Virus record (IMG/VR): IMGVR_UViG_3300032087_006388
Coordinates: 1-57,165 of that record
Direction: 5' to 3' (one strand)
DNA: 57,165 nucleotides
DNA from: a virus
In this document: in pieces, positions 6,543 to 12,779 of the stretch
How positions within the stretch are numbered: the first letter of the stretch is position 1
How the letters are laid out: each line of letters starts with the position of its first letter
Program-made: the position numbers and the translations under genes
The notes under the pieces: model-generated
Seen by the model: only the letters and a program-made list of their open reading frames with translations
Database searches by the model: none
Told to the model about the DNA's origin: nothing

Positions 6543-6871
6543 TGTATTTTAATAATGAAAATTCAGGTGAATCAGATGAATTAAATGAATTCTATAAAAA
6601 ATTAGATGAGTCTGTTGATTTTCATTCAAGAAATTTACAAAGCAAAAGTCACGAAGAAGTCGCTAGGTTTATTGCAACAGTAACAAATAGTATAATTGAC
6701 TTGTTAGATCAAATAGATGATGATCAGTTGGCAATTACTCTAACTCAATTAGTTGGCGCCACAATAGGTGGCATGGGTCAAGCAGTATTAGAATTGAGAG
6801 AAGAGAATGATATGTTGAAGCACGATATATTATATAAACTACAAGGGGACATTGATCCCGAATTAAATTAA
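6542..6871 (+). CDS. acidic helical protein of unknown function (109 aa)
   Basis: Coupled to the previous gene by a TAATG overlap. Mostly helical, with a central alanine/glycine segment (LVGATIGGMGQAVLELREEN) that could be an oligomerisation helix and an acidic C-terminus. No recognised domain. Confidence 0.65.
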   Translation: MYFNNENSGESDELNEFYKKLDESVDFHSRNLQSKSHEEVARFIATVTNSIIDLLDQIDDDQLAITLTQLVGATIGGMGQAVLELREENDMLKHDILYKLQGDIDPELN

Positions 6872-6883
6872 TTAAAAAAAAAT

Positions 6884-6912
6884 TTGACTTTATTTGAATG
6901 TCTGATTAAGGT
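6884..6912 (+). promoter_or_regulatory. possible sigma70-type promoter
   Basis: TTGACT (6884-6889), 17-bp spacer, TAAGGT (6907-6912). The -10 box is weak. It lies upstream of the DUF932 gene, which also has a Shine-Dalgarno at its preferred start. Confidence 0.45.
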
Positions 6913-6955
6913 ATTGGTATAGATTATGATTAACCCTCAAACAAAAGGAATAAAA

Positions 6956-7807
6956 ATGAATGTATCAAGTTGTGAATCAGTAAGTGAAGTATTAACCGCA
7001 ATCGGAGCAGAGAATGATTACTCTCTTCGTCCGATTCATGATTTCCCAACCTATCGTGGAGTATTCGATGGCAACGATAATCCTGTCGCTATTGTAAACA
7101 AAACATATAAATTAATGCAACCTGCTAAAGCATTTAGTTATGTAAATGATCTTCGTGAAGAATTAGACATGAAGTTTGATACTGCAGGTTTTACCAAAGG
7201 TGGTCGCAGAATGTATCTTACCTTACGCAAGGAAAATGCTATTGAGATTGACCCTAAAGTTGGCGACACTATGGATGAATTGATTTATTTTTGGACATCA
7301 TTCGATGGTTCTATTCAGCATACTTTAAACAAAATGTTAGAAAGATTGGTCTGCACAAATGGTATGGTAGCTAAAGATGTTCAATCTAGTGTAAAGGTTA
7401 AACATTCTTCTCAAATGGAGTCTAAGTTAGATTCTTATATTTCTAGTGAGATTGAAAACATTAAAGCAACCTACGAAGAAACTAAACAAATTATTTATAG
7501 TTTAGCAGATACTAAGGTTTCTAAGTCTCAAGCTAAGGAAACTATCAATCGCTTATTCGCAGGTGAGAGCAAGAGAGCAGAGAAGACTAGAGAAGATATT
7601 CTTCAGAGATTTACCAATGGTATGGGTAACAGAGGTGAAACTGCTTGGGATTTGCTCAATGGTATTACCGAATACCAAAATCATGGCAAGACATTTCGCT
7701 CAACTGATGGTTCTAGCGCTTCAGAGAATAGATTGACTTCTTTAACTATGGGTCAAGACTCTAACTTGATGCACAGAGTTTGGAGCGAGTTAGTTAGTTT
7801 AAATTAA
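6956..7807 (+). CDS. DUF932 family protein (283 aa)
   Basis: Residues about 25-140 carry the DUF932 pattern (FPTYRGVFDGNDNPVAIVNKTYKLMQPAKAFSYV..., then GGRRMYLTLR and WTSFDGS). The window has a second member at 14599, and the two align through most of their length. DUF932 proteins are common on phages and plasmids; their biochemical role is not established. I prefer ATG 6956, preceded by AAAGGA, over ATG 6926, which would add ten unaligned residues. A strong terminator follows. Confidence 0.85.
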   Translation: MNVSSCESVSEVLTAIGAENDYSLRPIHDFPTYRGVFDGNDNPVAIVNKTYKLMQPAKAFSYVNDLREELDMKFDTAGFTKGGRRMYLTLRKENAIEIDPKVGDTMDELIYFWTSFDGSIQHTLNKMLERLVCTNGMVAKDVQSSVKVKHSSQMESKLDSYISSEIENIKATYEETKQIIYSLADTKVSKSQAKETINRLFAGESKRAEKTREDILQRFTNGMGNRGETAWDLLNGITEYQNHGKTFRSTDGSSASENRLTSLTMGQDSNLMHRVWSELVSLN

Positions 7808-7818
7808 TTTGTTTGGGG

Positions 7819-8070
7819 TTATTGTTGGTACCCCCCCTCCTTCGGGAGGGGGGTTTTTTTGTTTCTGTTTAAATAACGCTCACGCAGGTAATATGGCCAA
7901 AAGAAATAGAAAGCAACATCATCACCATGAAATAAAGCGCGTTCTAATTCAATAGCATACAACTCTTCCCAATTTTTATCTTCTTCTTTAAATAAAGTAT
8001 CACTAGGTTTTAATTTATTTGAATTATTACAAGAGCAAATAAAAAATAATAAAATAAGTAATAACCTCAC
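7819..8070 (-). CDS. predicted lipoprotein on the minus strand (83 aa)
   Basis: MRLLLILLFFICSCNNSNK is a signal peptide with a lipobox-like CSC. The remaining 65 residues are acidic, then Tyr/Arg-rich (FYFFWPYYLRERYLNR). It is the only minus-strand gene I support in the first 17 kb. A GTG start at 8070 is directly preceded by GTGTAAATACATTT, which matches the motif found before late genes. A late gene sitting among early ones, with lipoprotein character, would fit lysis or envelope work, but this is inference. Its last codons overlap the terminator of the plus-strand gene. Confidence 0.6.
   Translation of the reverse strand: MRLLLILLFFICSCNNSNKLKPSDTLFKEEDKNWEELYAIELERALFHGDDVAFYFFWPYYLRERYLNRNKKTPLPKEGGYQQ
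7832..7861 (+). terminator. intrinsic terminator after the DUF932 gene
   Basis: A 9-bp GC stem CCCCCCTCC/GGAGGGGGG closed by a TTCG tetraloop and followed by at least seven Ts. On the other strand the same sequence lies in the last codons of the minus-strand lipoprotein gene. Confidence 0.9.
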
Positions 8071-8084
8071 AAATGTATTTACAC
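8071..8084 (-). promoter_or_regulatory. late-type promoter motif GTGTA before the minus-strand lipoprotein
   Basis: On the minus strand GTGTAAATACATTT runs directly into the GTG start codon at 8070. It resembles GTGTAATACATTAG before the 847-residue late gene at 33954. Confidence 0.5.
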
Positions 8085-8214
8085 TAAATAAAATTTCACA
8101 AATTATAATAAATTGTATAAATAAAACTTGATACCCTTTGGTTAAAATAGTCTAGTACATAACAGGTTGGTATCGGGTGGGTAAGTGGGAATTATATTTT
8201 TTTAAACTTTTAGT

Positions 8215-8243
8215 TTGACATCAAATAAACTATATGGTTTATT
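8215..8243 (+). promoter_or_regulatory. sigma70-type promoter, cassette copy 1 (RNA gene)
   Basis: TTGACA (8215-8220), 17-bp spacer ending AACTATATGG, TTTATT (8238-8243). The same cassette recurs at 8395 and 8602, where an ATG follows 6 nt after the -10 box. Here that position reads AGT, so the product is probably an RNA. Confidence 0.7.
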
Positions 8244-8249
8244 GGTATC

Positions 8250-8370
8250 AGTTCTTTAATATATGCCAACGTGTTCAACCTTAACTGCAATTAAGGGGAG
8301 ATGAGAGAGGTTTGCTTTGCAGAGTTAACTATCCTCTTGCAGGTTCGACTCCTGCCACGTATGGCACGCC
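8250..8370 (+). ncRNA. tRNA-like structured RNA
   Basis: Segment 8339-8355 is a canonical T-arm: GCAGG and CCTGC closing the loop TTCGACT. It is followed directly by CACGT-A-TGGCA (8356-8366), which pairs with TGCCA-ACGTG (8264-8273) over 10 bp with one bulged A. Between them lie a hairpin CCTTAA/TTAAGG (8279-8296) and a 6-bp stem GAGAGG/CCTCTT (8305-8310/8333-8338) with a 22-nt loop. The whole is a cloverleaf-like fold of about 103 nt, too long and irregular for an ordinary tRNA and without a normal anticodon arm or encoded CCA. It has its own promoter at 8215. Confidence 0.55.
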
Positions 8371-8394
8371 TTTTAAAAAAAATTAAAATTTTAT

Positions 8395-8423
8395 TTGACA
8401 CCGATTAAACTATATGCTTTATT
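8395..8423 (+). promoter_or_regulatory. sigma70-type promoter, cassette copy 2, leaderless
   Basis: TTGACA (8395-8400), 17-bp spacer ending AACTATATGC, TTTATT (8418-8423), AGGATT, then ATG at 8430. The TGC before the -10 box is an extended -10 element. Confidence 0.8.
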
Positions 8424-8429
8424 AGGATT

Positions 8430-8600
8430 ATGAACAGAAGAAAGATAACTCTACATCACACTAGCGCCGAGGATTATAAGAAGAGTTTTGAGGAACTTGC
8501 CGATGATCCAAATTTACTTTTAGCACATAATTATGCAGGAAAGTATTACATCATCACTTTTTACGACAGATGGTATTGCGGAAAGTTAATTGAAAATTAA
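8430..8600 (+). CDS. small protein of unknown function (56 aa)
   Basis: Begins MNRRKITLHHTSAEDYKKSF and ends WYCGKLIEN. A helical first half is followed by a short beta-like, aromatic segment (YYIITFYDRWYC). The ATG is 6 nt after the -10 box. The next promoter begins immediately after the stop. Function unknown. Confidence 0.7.
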   Translation: MNRRKITLHHTSAEDYKKSFEELADDPNLLLAHNYAGKYYIITFYDRWYCGKLIEN

Positions 8601-8601
8601 T

Positions 8602-8630
8602 TTGACATCACCTTAACTATATGGTTTATT
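8602..8630 (+). promoter_or_regulatory. sigma70-type promoter, cassette copy 3, leaderless
   Basis: TTGACA (8602-8607), 17-bp spacer ending AACTATATGG, TTTATT (8625-8630), AGTATT, ATG at 8637. Confidence 0.8.
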
Positions 8631-8636
8631 AGTATT

Positions 8637-8831
8637 ATGAACAAAACAATATACTACAAAGAAAAAAACAACTTCGGCACAACTCACTTCTATATTGTAT
8701 CCGAGCATAAAGATGCAATTAAGAGATTGACAGGTCGTTTAACTATAACTTCAGAAGATGCAAAGGCATTGCAGGAATTAGGTTTCAACTTTCAGTTGCA
8801 ACAATCTTTTGCAAAATTACTTGACAACTAA
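8637..8831 (+). CDS. small protein of unknown function (64 aa)
   Basis: N-terminal beta-like half (TIYYKEKNNFGTTHFYIVSE), then a LTGRLTITSEDAKALQELGF segment that looks like a small alpha/beta fold I associate with phage hypothetical proteins. Leaderless start 6 nt after the -10 box. The next promoter's TTGACA overlaps its last codons. Confidence 0.7.
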   Translation: MNKTIYYKEKNNFGTTHFYIVSEHKDAIKRLTGRLTITSEDAKALQELGFNFQLQQSFAKLLDN

Positions 8832-8849
8832 AAACAACTCAACTATATT
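8821..8849 (+). promoter_or_regulatory. sigma70-type promoter, leaderless type
   Basis: TTGACA (8821-8826), inside the end of the previous gene, 17-bp spacer, TATATT (8844-8849), ATTATC, ATG at 8856. Confidence 0.75.
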
Positions 8850-8855
8850 ATTATC

Positions 8856-9170
8856 ATGTACCAAACAATATCACAGTGGGATTTCGTTAGAGCATTTACA
8901 GAAATGAACAGAGAAAGCAATTTCTCCGAAGAAGGCAGGATTGCTTTGTTTGATTTCTTGGAAGAGGTTAATCCCGATTCCGAATTAGATGTTATCGCAA
9001 TTTGTTGCGATTTTACAGAGTATTCTAATTTAAATGAATTAAAGCAAGAATATTCTCATTTATTAGAAGATGAAGATTTAAGCGATGACGATGAAGTGCT
9101 TGATTTCTTCAGAGATGAAACTGTCGTGCTAGAATTGAGCAATGGCGGGATAATAATTCAACAGTTTTAA
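8856..9170 (+). CDS. conserved phage protein of unknown function (104 aa)
   Basis: The core (NFSEEGRIALFDFLEEVNPDSELDVIAICCDFTEY) matches a very common small phage family with the same GR...LFDYLEE...ELDVIAICC-x-(Y/F)-x-E(Y/F) pattern. No biochemical role is established. The acidic C-terminus ends in a short hydrophobic strand. Leaderless start 6 nt after the -10 box. Confidence 0.85.
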   Translation: MYQTISQWDFVRAFTEMNRESNFSEEGRIALFDFLEEVNPDSELDVIAICCDFTEYSNLNELKQEYSHLLEDEDLSDDDEVLDFFRDETVVLELSNGGIIIQQF

Positions 9171-9206
9171 ATAGAATAAAATAATATCATACATATTATA
9201 AATAAT

Positions 9207-9449
9207 ATGAAAGATTTAGATTTAGCTCTTAAATATATACAATATAGATTAAAAGAAAACGAAGAAGTAATAATAAATAAACAAGGCATACAAGTTAATT
9301 TAATTAAAGCGAAAAATAGTATGCCACCAATGGATGCAGAAGATGCTAGAGACATGATTAATGGATTAATGGAAGATGCAGACAGAGGAATTCCAAGAGG
9401 TGTGGACGGCATAGATGTCGAGATGTATCAAAGGATGTACGAAGTTTAG
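9207..9449 (+). CDS. small acidic protein of unknown function (80 aa)
   Basis: Helical acidic protein with many Asp, Glu and Met in the second half (AEDARDMINGLMEDADRG). TATTAT at 9194-9199 lies 7 nt before the ATG and could be a -10 box, but no good -35 is visible, so its promoter is uncertain. Function unknown. Confidence 0.6.
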   Translation: MKDLDLALKYIQYRLKENEEVIINKQGIQVNLIKAKNSMPPMDAEDARDMINGLMEDADRGIPRGVDGIDVEMYQRMYEV

Positions 9450-9514
9450 TTGTAGTTGGTGTTCATCGGAGTTTTAGAAGTTTTCTCCGTTATCAAAAAA
9501 ACTTCGATTTTTAT

Positions 9515-9543
9515 TTGACTCGAGTTGTTTCTTATGGTTATGT
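9515..9543 (+). promoter_or_regulatory. sigma70-type promoter, leaderless type
   Basis: TTGACT (9515-9520), 17-bp spacer ending TATGG (extended -10), TTATGT (9538-9543), then ATG at 9549 after 5 nt. Upstream, 9466-9490 can form a CGGAG/CTCCG hairpin, a weak terminator candidate for the previous gene. Confidence 0.6.
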
Positions 9544-9548
9544 AAGGC

Positions 9549-9737
9549 ATGACAACATTACAAGACATTAAAAATTATCTCGTTATTTACTCCGATGGAG
9601 AAAATGAATACTCAACAAAAATCAAAGCAGTTTCCAAAGAAGATGCTTATTTAAAATTTGATCCATGGGAAGAGTTTGAAATTGTACAGGTAACTAAAAT
9701 AGTTACTTTAGAAGAAGATTTAAATTTTATTAAATAG
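9549..9737 (+). CDS. small protein of unknown function (62 aa)
   Basis: Acidic protein with the pattern YLVIYSDGENEYSTKIKAVSKEDAYLKF. This looks like the short phage proteins that begin with a beta hairpin and a SKEDAY helix. No known function. Leaderless start; followed 12 nt later by a Shine-Dalgarno-led gene. Confidence 0.65.
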   Translation: MTTLQDIKNYLVIYSDGENEYSTKIKAVSKEDAYLKFDPWEEFEIVQVTKIVTLEEDLNFIK

Positions 9738-9749
9738 GAGGGAAATAAA

Positions 9750-9941
9750 ATGATTAAAATAATTAGAAATAATTTTGATAATTGGATAGATATTAGAATA
9801 TTTGATAAATTGATTGACAATGCAAGAACAGAAGCACAGGCAATTGCGCTAGCGCAGGAAATTCAATTAAAACAAAGGGAAGAAGGAAACTTATTAGCTA
9901 TTTCAAACAGATTAAAAAAAAGTAAAAAAAAGTTTGCATGA
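9750..9941 (+). CDS. small basic protein of unknown function (63 aa)
   Basis: Strong AGGAGGG ribosome-binding site, as expected for an internal operon gene. The basic C-terminal tail KKSKKKFA is encoded by A-tracts that also form the upstream part of the next promoter, so coding and promoter overlap here. The middle is an alanine-rich helix. Function unknown. Confidence 0.65.
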   Translation: MIKIIRNNFDNWIDIRIFDKLIDNARTEAQAIALAQEIQLKQREEGNLLAISNRLKKSKKKFA

Positions 9942-9962
9942 TATCTATTTATGCGCGATAGT
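9934..9962 (+). promoter_or_regulatory. sigma70-type promoter with A-tract upstream element, leaderless
   Basis: A8-GT-A8-G (9914-9932), TTGCAT (9934-9939), 17-bp spacer, GATAGT (9957-9962), ATG at 9969 after 6 nt. Confidence 0.65.
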
Positions 9963-9968
9963 ATGATT

Positions 9969-10694
9969 ATGAACAACAAAACAATCAACTTATTATCCTC
10001 TCCAAGCAAGATGCCTTGCGTTGGTTTCAATCTTCCTGCATTAAAATTTTGTCCTGCCGCGACTATCTTATTAAAGAAAGCAAAAGATAATTTAGATAAA
10101 TTAATTTGTTCAAGTTGCTATGCCTGCAAAGGATTTTATCAATTTTCTAACACAAAACAATCGTTGCAAAACAAAGCGGATTTTGTTTTATCTAGTTTAA
10201 GACAAGACAACGGCAAAACTTTTGTTAAAGCAATGGCAAGCCAAATCTTTAAAAAGTATTATAACAAGGACGGAACACGCAAGACATTAAAGAATATAAA
10301 CACAAAACTTTTTCGTGTTCATGATAGTGGTGACTTGTTTAGTGTTGCATATATCAAAGCTTGGATAAACATATGCAAAATTTTTCCTACTATTCGCTTT
10401 TGGTTTCCTACTAGGGAATGGATTAGAGAAAGCCAATTGGATGCATTAAAAGAATTAGCAAGTTTGCCCAATGTATCACTTAAACCAAGCGCGTTAGAAA
10501 TTGATCAGCCTGCACCAAAGATTGAAGGTTTAGATTCAGGAACAGCAGTTTATAGTTGCGCAGAAAAAGCCAAACAGGACGGGCATTTTGTTTGTCCTGC
10601 CACAGCGACAGATGATCATACTTGCGCAGGTAACAATTGTCAAAATTGCTTTATCAAAAATTTCAAAAAACCTATAGCCTATCTTGCCCACTAA
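9969..10694 (+). CDS. Gp88-like cysteine-rich phage protein (241 aa)
   Basis: The layout matches the phage Gp88 family: CPAA...CSSCYACKG near residue 50, an R-HDSGD(L/F)-S-xxYI-xxW segment in the middle, RFWFPTRE, and a C-terminal cysteine group (CPAT, C-x4-NC-xx-CF). The cysteine spacing suggests a metal or iron-sulfur site; the enzyme activity is not known. I prefer ATG 9969 over ATG 9951 because 9957-9962 is the -10 box. The stop codon sits in the loop of a 9-bp hairpin (10681-10704). Confidence 0.8.
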   Translation: MNNKTINLLSSPSKMPCVGFNLPALKFCPAATILLKKAKDNLDKLICSSCYACKGFYQFSNTKQSLQNKADFVLSSLRQDNGKTFVKAMASQIFKKYYNKDGTRKTLKNINTKLFRVHDSGDLFSVAYIKAWINICKIFPTIRFWFPTREWIRESQLDALKELASLPNVSLKPSALEIDQPAPKIEGLDSGTAVYSCAEKAKQDGHFVCPATATDDHTCAGNNCQNCFIKNFKKPIAYLAH

Positions 10695-10704
10695 GGGGCA
10701 AGAT
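10681..10704 (+). other. hairpin with the stop codon in its loop
   Basis: ATCTTGCCC (10681-10689) pairs perfectly with GGGCAAGAT (10696-10704). The TAA stop of the Gp88-like gene is in the 6-nt loop. The T-run after it is poor, so it is at best a weak terminator; mRNA protection is an alternative. Confidence 0.5.
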
Positions 10705-10744
10705 TTAAATAATCTAAATAAAATAATAAATAAACTAAATAAAT

Positions 10745-10801
10745 ATGTTATTAATATTTTTAATTTGTTTCATTTGTCTTGTAGGATTAACATTACCTTA
10801 A
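10745..10801 (+). CDS. 18-residue hydrophobic micropeptide, copy 2
   Basis: Reads MLLIFLICFICLVGLTLP. Same length and same LTLP ending as the copy at 15531, and the same TLP ending as the copy at 5949. It follows an AAATAAATAAAC-type spacer and is followed by a strong terminator, so it is the last frame of its transcript. Two cysteines lie in the hydrophobic stretch. Membrane location is likely; function unknown. Confidence 0.65.
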   Translation: MLLIFLICFICLVGLTLP

Positions 10802-10827
10802 TTTAATTTGGTGTTCATAGTAGTGGT

Positions 10828-10871
10828 CTCCTGCTCAGGTTTTTGGGTTACCTGGGCAGGAGTTTTTTTTT
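10828..10871 (+). terminator. intrinsic terminator
   Basis: A 13-bp stem CTCCTGCTCAGGT (10828-10840) pairs with ACCTGGGCAGGAG (10850-10862) with one G-U pair, followed by a T-run to 10871. Confidence 0.9.
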
Positions 10872-10881
10872 GGTTTAGGTG

Positions 10882-10910
10882 TTGACGTGGGTTCATTCCT
10901 TTGCTTTATT
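10882..10910 (+). promoter_or_regulatory. sigma70-type promoter, leaderless type
   Basis: TTGACG (10882-10887), 17-bp spacer, TTTATT (10905-10910), GTTTGT, ATG at 10917. Confidence 0.7.
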
Positions 10911-10916
10911 GTTTGT

Positions 10917-11093
10917 ATGAACACTATACAACAAGATTTAAAGTTCGTTGCAAAAAGGAAAGACTCTCCTGCATTCGAACAAATTTGGAGAGCATTCAAG
11001 AAAAGCAAATTCAATCCTTCTCTTAGTCAAGGCAATGGAAACAAGGCATGGAAAAGATTAAGAAAAATTAAAAAAGAATTGAATTTAATTTGA
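10917..11093 (+). CDS. small basic protein of unknown function (58 aa)
   Basis: Begins MNTIQQDLKFVAKRKDSPAF and is strongly basic in its C-terminal half (KAWKRLRKIKKELNLI). The basic helix could contact nucleic acid, but nothing specific is recognised. The frame is open back to 10887, but that part is promoter; the ATG 6 nt after the -10 box is the start. Confidence 0.7.
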   Translation: MNTIQQDLKFVAKRKDSPAFEQIWRAFKKSKFNPSLSQGNGNKAWKRLRKIKKELNLI

Positions 11094-11118
11094 CACCACC
11101 ACCAACACGTGCAAAGTT
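11090..11118 (+). promoter_or_regulatory. probable sigma70-type promoter, leaderless type
   Basis: TTGACA (11090-11095) overlapping the previous stop, 17-bp spacer ending TGC, AAAGTT (11113-11118), ATATTT, ATG at 11125. The -10 box is poor but the TGn extension and geometry fit the others. Confidence 0.55.
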
Positions 11119-11124
11119 ATATTT

Positions 11125-11331
11125 ATGAGCAGTAAACATATATCCAACGGCATGAAGAAAGTCATGAAACAACTAAAGAAAAATGGAGTAGCATTTCGGG
11201 AAACCAAGAAAGGAGTTTTCCTCACACATCCGAAAGCAAAAACTCAGTATCTTATGCATTTTTCGGAGAAAGCTATTCATCCCGTCCGTAGGTGGGCAAG
11301 ATTAGAATTAGGTTTAGATTTAAAATTCTAA
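11125..11331 (+). CDS. HicA-like small basic protein (68 aa)
   Basis: Residues 14-55 (KQLKKNGVAFRETKKGVFLTHPKAKTQYLMHFSEKAIHPVRRW) resemble the double-stranded-RNA-binding-like fold of HicA/YcfA proteins: a helix, a beta hairpin, the HP turn and a final helix. HicA toxins are mRNA interferases with a catalytic His. No HicB antitoxin is adjacent, so a toxin role is not supported. The stop overlaps the next ATG by one base. Confidence 0.5.
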   Translation: MSSKHISNGMKKVMKQLKKNGVAFRETKKGVFLTHPKAKTQYLMHFSEKAIHPVRRWARLELGLDLKF

Positions 11332-11447
11332 TGAAAGCGCTTGCAATAAGAAAGAAAGTTTTCTTTATTAGTTCAATACCTCATAAGAATAAAAAGAAAA
11401 TAATACCCAGGAAAGCTAAATACAAAAGAAATGAAAAAGATTGCTGA
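11331..11447 (+). CDS. small highly basic protein (38 aa)
   Basis: A 38-codon frame beginning MKALAIRKKVFFISSIPHKN and continuing with many Lys and Arg residues. The start overlaps the stop of the HicA-like gene by one base (TAATG), the main reason to believe it. Very high positive charge; function unknown. It overlaps the next frame by 17 nt. Confidence 0.4.
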   Translation: MKALAIRKKVFFISSIPHKNKKKIIPRKAKYKRNEKDC

Positions 11448-11544
11448 AATACTATACCATTATAAATTATTTAATTTAGATGTAAAAGAATATATCTCTC
11501 TCATAAAGAGAAGTAAATCAATCAAATCATTTAAAACAAAATAA
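11431..11544 (+). CDS. small basic protein (37 aa)
   Basis: A 37-codon frame beginning MKKIAEILYHYKLFNLDVKE and ending in a Lys/Ser-rich tail. It looks helical and amphipathic. It has no good Shine-Dalgarno (the purine run GGAAAG is about 20 nt away) and its start lies inside the previous small frame, so support is limited. Confidence 0.35.
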   Translation: MKKIAEILYHYKLFNLDVKEYISLIKRSKSIKSFKTK

Positions 11545-11547
11545 AAT

Positions 11548-11576
11548 TTGACTAAATAGGTGAAAGGAATTAATTT
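11548..11576 (+). promoter_or_regulatory. sigma70-type promoter, leaderless type
   Basis: TTGACT (11548-11553), 17-bp spacer, TAATTT (11571-11576), GTTTAT, ATG at 11583. Confidence 0.65.
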
Positions 11577-11582
11577 GTTTAT

Positions 11583-11714
11583 ATGAATAGAAAAGACAGA
11601 ATCATCCGAGCAATGCAAAAAGCGACCAAGAGGAAAAGCAAGAGCGCTTGGTTACTTTATACTTTAATTGATTTATTTGATATTGAATTCAAAAAAACTT
11701 TAAAAAAGATTTGA
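11583..11714 (+). CDS. small basic protein (43 aa)
   Basis: Begins MNRKDRIIRAMQKATKRKSK, followed by SAWLLYTLIDLFDIEFKK and a lysine tail. The basic N-terminal helix and hydrophobic centre suggest a nucleic-acid or membrane-surface binder; no family is recognised. Leaderless start 6 nt after the -10 box. Its last codons overlap the next promoter's -35 box. Confidence 0.6.
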   Translation: MNRKDRIIRAMQKATKRKSKSAWLLYTLIDLFDIEFKKTLKKI

Positions 11715-11740
11715 CTCAGAGAACCAACTAGCATTATATT
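11711..11740 (+). promoter_or_regulatory. sigma70-type promoter, leaderless type
   Basis: TTGACT (11711-11716), 18-bp spacer, TATATT (11735-11740), AACCTT, ATG at 11747. Confidence 0.7.
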
Positions 11741-11746
11741 AACCTT

Positions 11747-12070
11747 ATGAATACAACACCAATCATTGAAATTGAGGAGTTCGACGCTGAAACGTTTGAA
11801 CTGAATTATCATTGCGCAAACTCTTACGATTCCTTTTATTTAAAAGGAACAATTGTATTAGAAGAAGAGGAAAGTCTTTGGGGAGATCAAGTCAGCGCTT
11901 GCCACTTGGTGGCAAAAGTTAACGAGATCACTGAAGTATTTCAGTTTGACGAAGAAGGGGAAGAAATGAATCATGTAAATTTAGAACTTGCAAGGGAAGC
12001 AATGCAAGCGATAGAAAGAAAAGAGGAAGTACTTGACACCAAGTATTATTCAATAAATTATAACTTATAA
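11747..12070 (+). CDS. acidic protein of unknown function (107 aa)
   Basis: Strongly acidic, with a predicted beta-rich first half (FELNYHCANSYDSFYLKGTIVLEEEE) and a helical second half. No recognised family. The start is 6 nt after the -10 box. A hairpin AATCAG/CTGATT (12088-12113) follows the stop and could be a weak terminator. Confidence 0.7.
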   Translation: MNTTPIIEIEEFDAETFELNYHCANSYDSFYLKGTIVLEEEESLWGDQVSACHLVAKVNEITEVFQFDEEGEEMNHVNLELAREAMQAIERKEEVLDTKYYSINYNL

Positions 12071-12112
12071 CGATAGAAGAAAAAAAGAATCAGTTTTCTC
12101 TCGCTTTCTGAT

Positions 12113-12141
12113 TTGACAAAAAAGCGAATATCTTTTAAATA
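12113..12141 (+). promoter_or_regulatory. sigma70-type promoter
   Basis: TTGACA (12113-12118), 17-bp spacer, TAAATA (12136-12141), then an AT-only leader of about 35 nt (AATAAATAATAATAATTA type) to the ATG at 12177. Confidence 0.5.
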
Positions 12142-12176
12142 AAATAAATAATAATAATTATTAAATAAATTAAGTT

Positions 12177-12311
12177 ATGACAACATTAGATATTAAAAAC
12201 AAAATTAAACAAATTAAAATTAAGATGCGGGAAGCAGAATCATGGGATGAGCTCGCCAATCTCGCAATTCGATTAAAAGGCTGGCAATTAGAACTCGCCA
12301 AAAAAAAGTAA
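12177..12311 (+). CDS. small helical protein (44 aa)
   Basis: Begins MTTLDIKNKIKQIKIKMREA, then ESWDELANLAIRLKGWQLEL and a lysine tail. Two amphipathic helices are expected, as in small DNA-binding or adaptor proteins. The final AKKK is encoded by the A-tract that forms the next promoter's upstream element. Function unknown. Confidence 0.55.
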   Translation: MTTLDIKNKIKQIKIKMREAESWDELANLAIRLKGWQLELAKKK

Positions 12312-12319
12312 AAAAAGAT

Positions 12320-12348
12320 TTGACAGGGTTTGGTTTATATAGTTTATT
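12320..12348 (+). promoter_or_regulatory. sigma70-type promoter with A-tract upstream element
   Basis: A-tracts (12300-12316), TTGACA (12320-12325), 17-bp spacer, TTTATT (12343-12348). The transcript has a leader of about 38 nt ending in a GAAAGGA Shine-Dalgarno, so this one is not leaderless. Confidence 0.7.
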
Positions 12349-12392
12349 AAGGTTACAGTTTATTTATTTTAATCTAAAGAGAAAGGAAAACC

Positions 12393-12683
12393 ATGAAAGA
12401 ACAAGAGTTATATAATCAACCTCACCTGTTATTTAATACAGGTTGTCGTTATACAGAACACGGTCAAAGAATCCTAGCGCTTCAGCTGGGCAATGACGTT
12501 CTTTGTCACGATTACGATAGATCAATTAGTTATTTCTTTAAAGATTGCCCACTTGACGCGCGGAAAATCGAAGCAAGAGAAAAAGCGAGTGGATCTCATA
12601 CTTCAATTTATGATTTTAAAGAGGATATTATACTTTGGAGAGTTTGGGATCATTGGGCAGAAAAATTAAATTTAGAGTTTTAA
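12393..12683 (+). CDS. conserved-looking phage protein of unknown function (96 aa)
   Basis: The segment LLFNTGCRYTEHGQRILALQLGNDVLCHDYDRSISYFF resembles small phage proteins with the GRxYTxxGQRI pattern. Family role unknown. A good Shine-Dalgarno (AAAGGA) precedes the ATG, and a terminator follows 8 nt after the stop. Confidence 0.75.
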   Translation: MKEQELYNQPHLLFNTGCRYTEHGQRILALQLGNDVLCHDYDRSISYFFKDCPLDARKIEAREKASGSHTSIYDFKEDIILWRVWDHWAEKLNLEF

Positions 12684-12689
12684 TAAAAC

Positions 12690-12720
12690 AAAGGGGGGGA
12701 AGAAATTCCTCCCCTTTTTT
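12690..12720 (+). terminator. intrinsic terminator
   Basis: AAAGGGGGGG (12690-12699) pairs with CCTCCCCTTT (12708-12717) around an 8-nt loop, merging into a T-run. Confidence 0.85.
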
Positions 12721-12779
12721 AATAAATAAAACAAATAGAACAAAAATAAAATAAATAAAATAAATAGGAGGAAATAAAA

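Noticed and set aside
8250-8370. attachment site made of a tRNA 3' end
   Set aside because: No integrase gene is in the window, and the upstream arm complementary to the acceptor part suggests a folded RNA, not an att remnant.
11125-11331. HicAB toxin-antitoxin pair
   Set aside because: Only a HicA-like fold is suggested; the following small basic frames do not resemble HicB.
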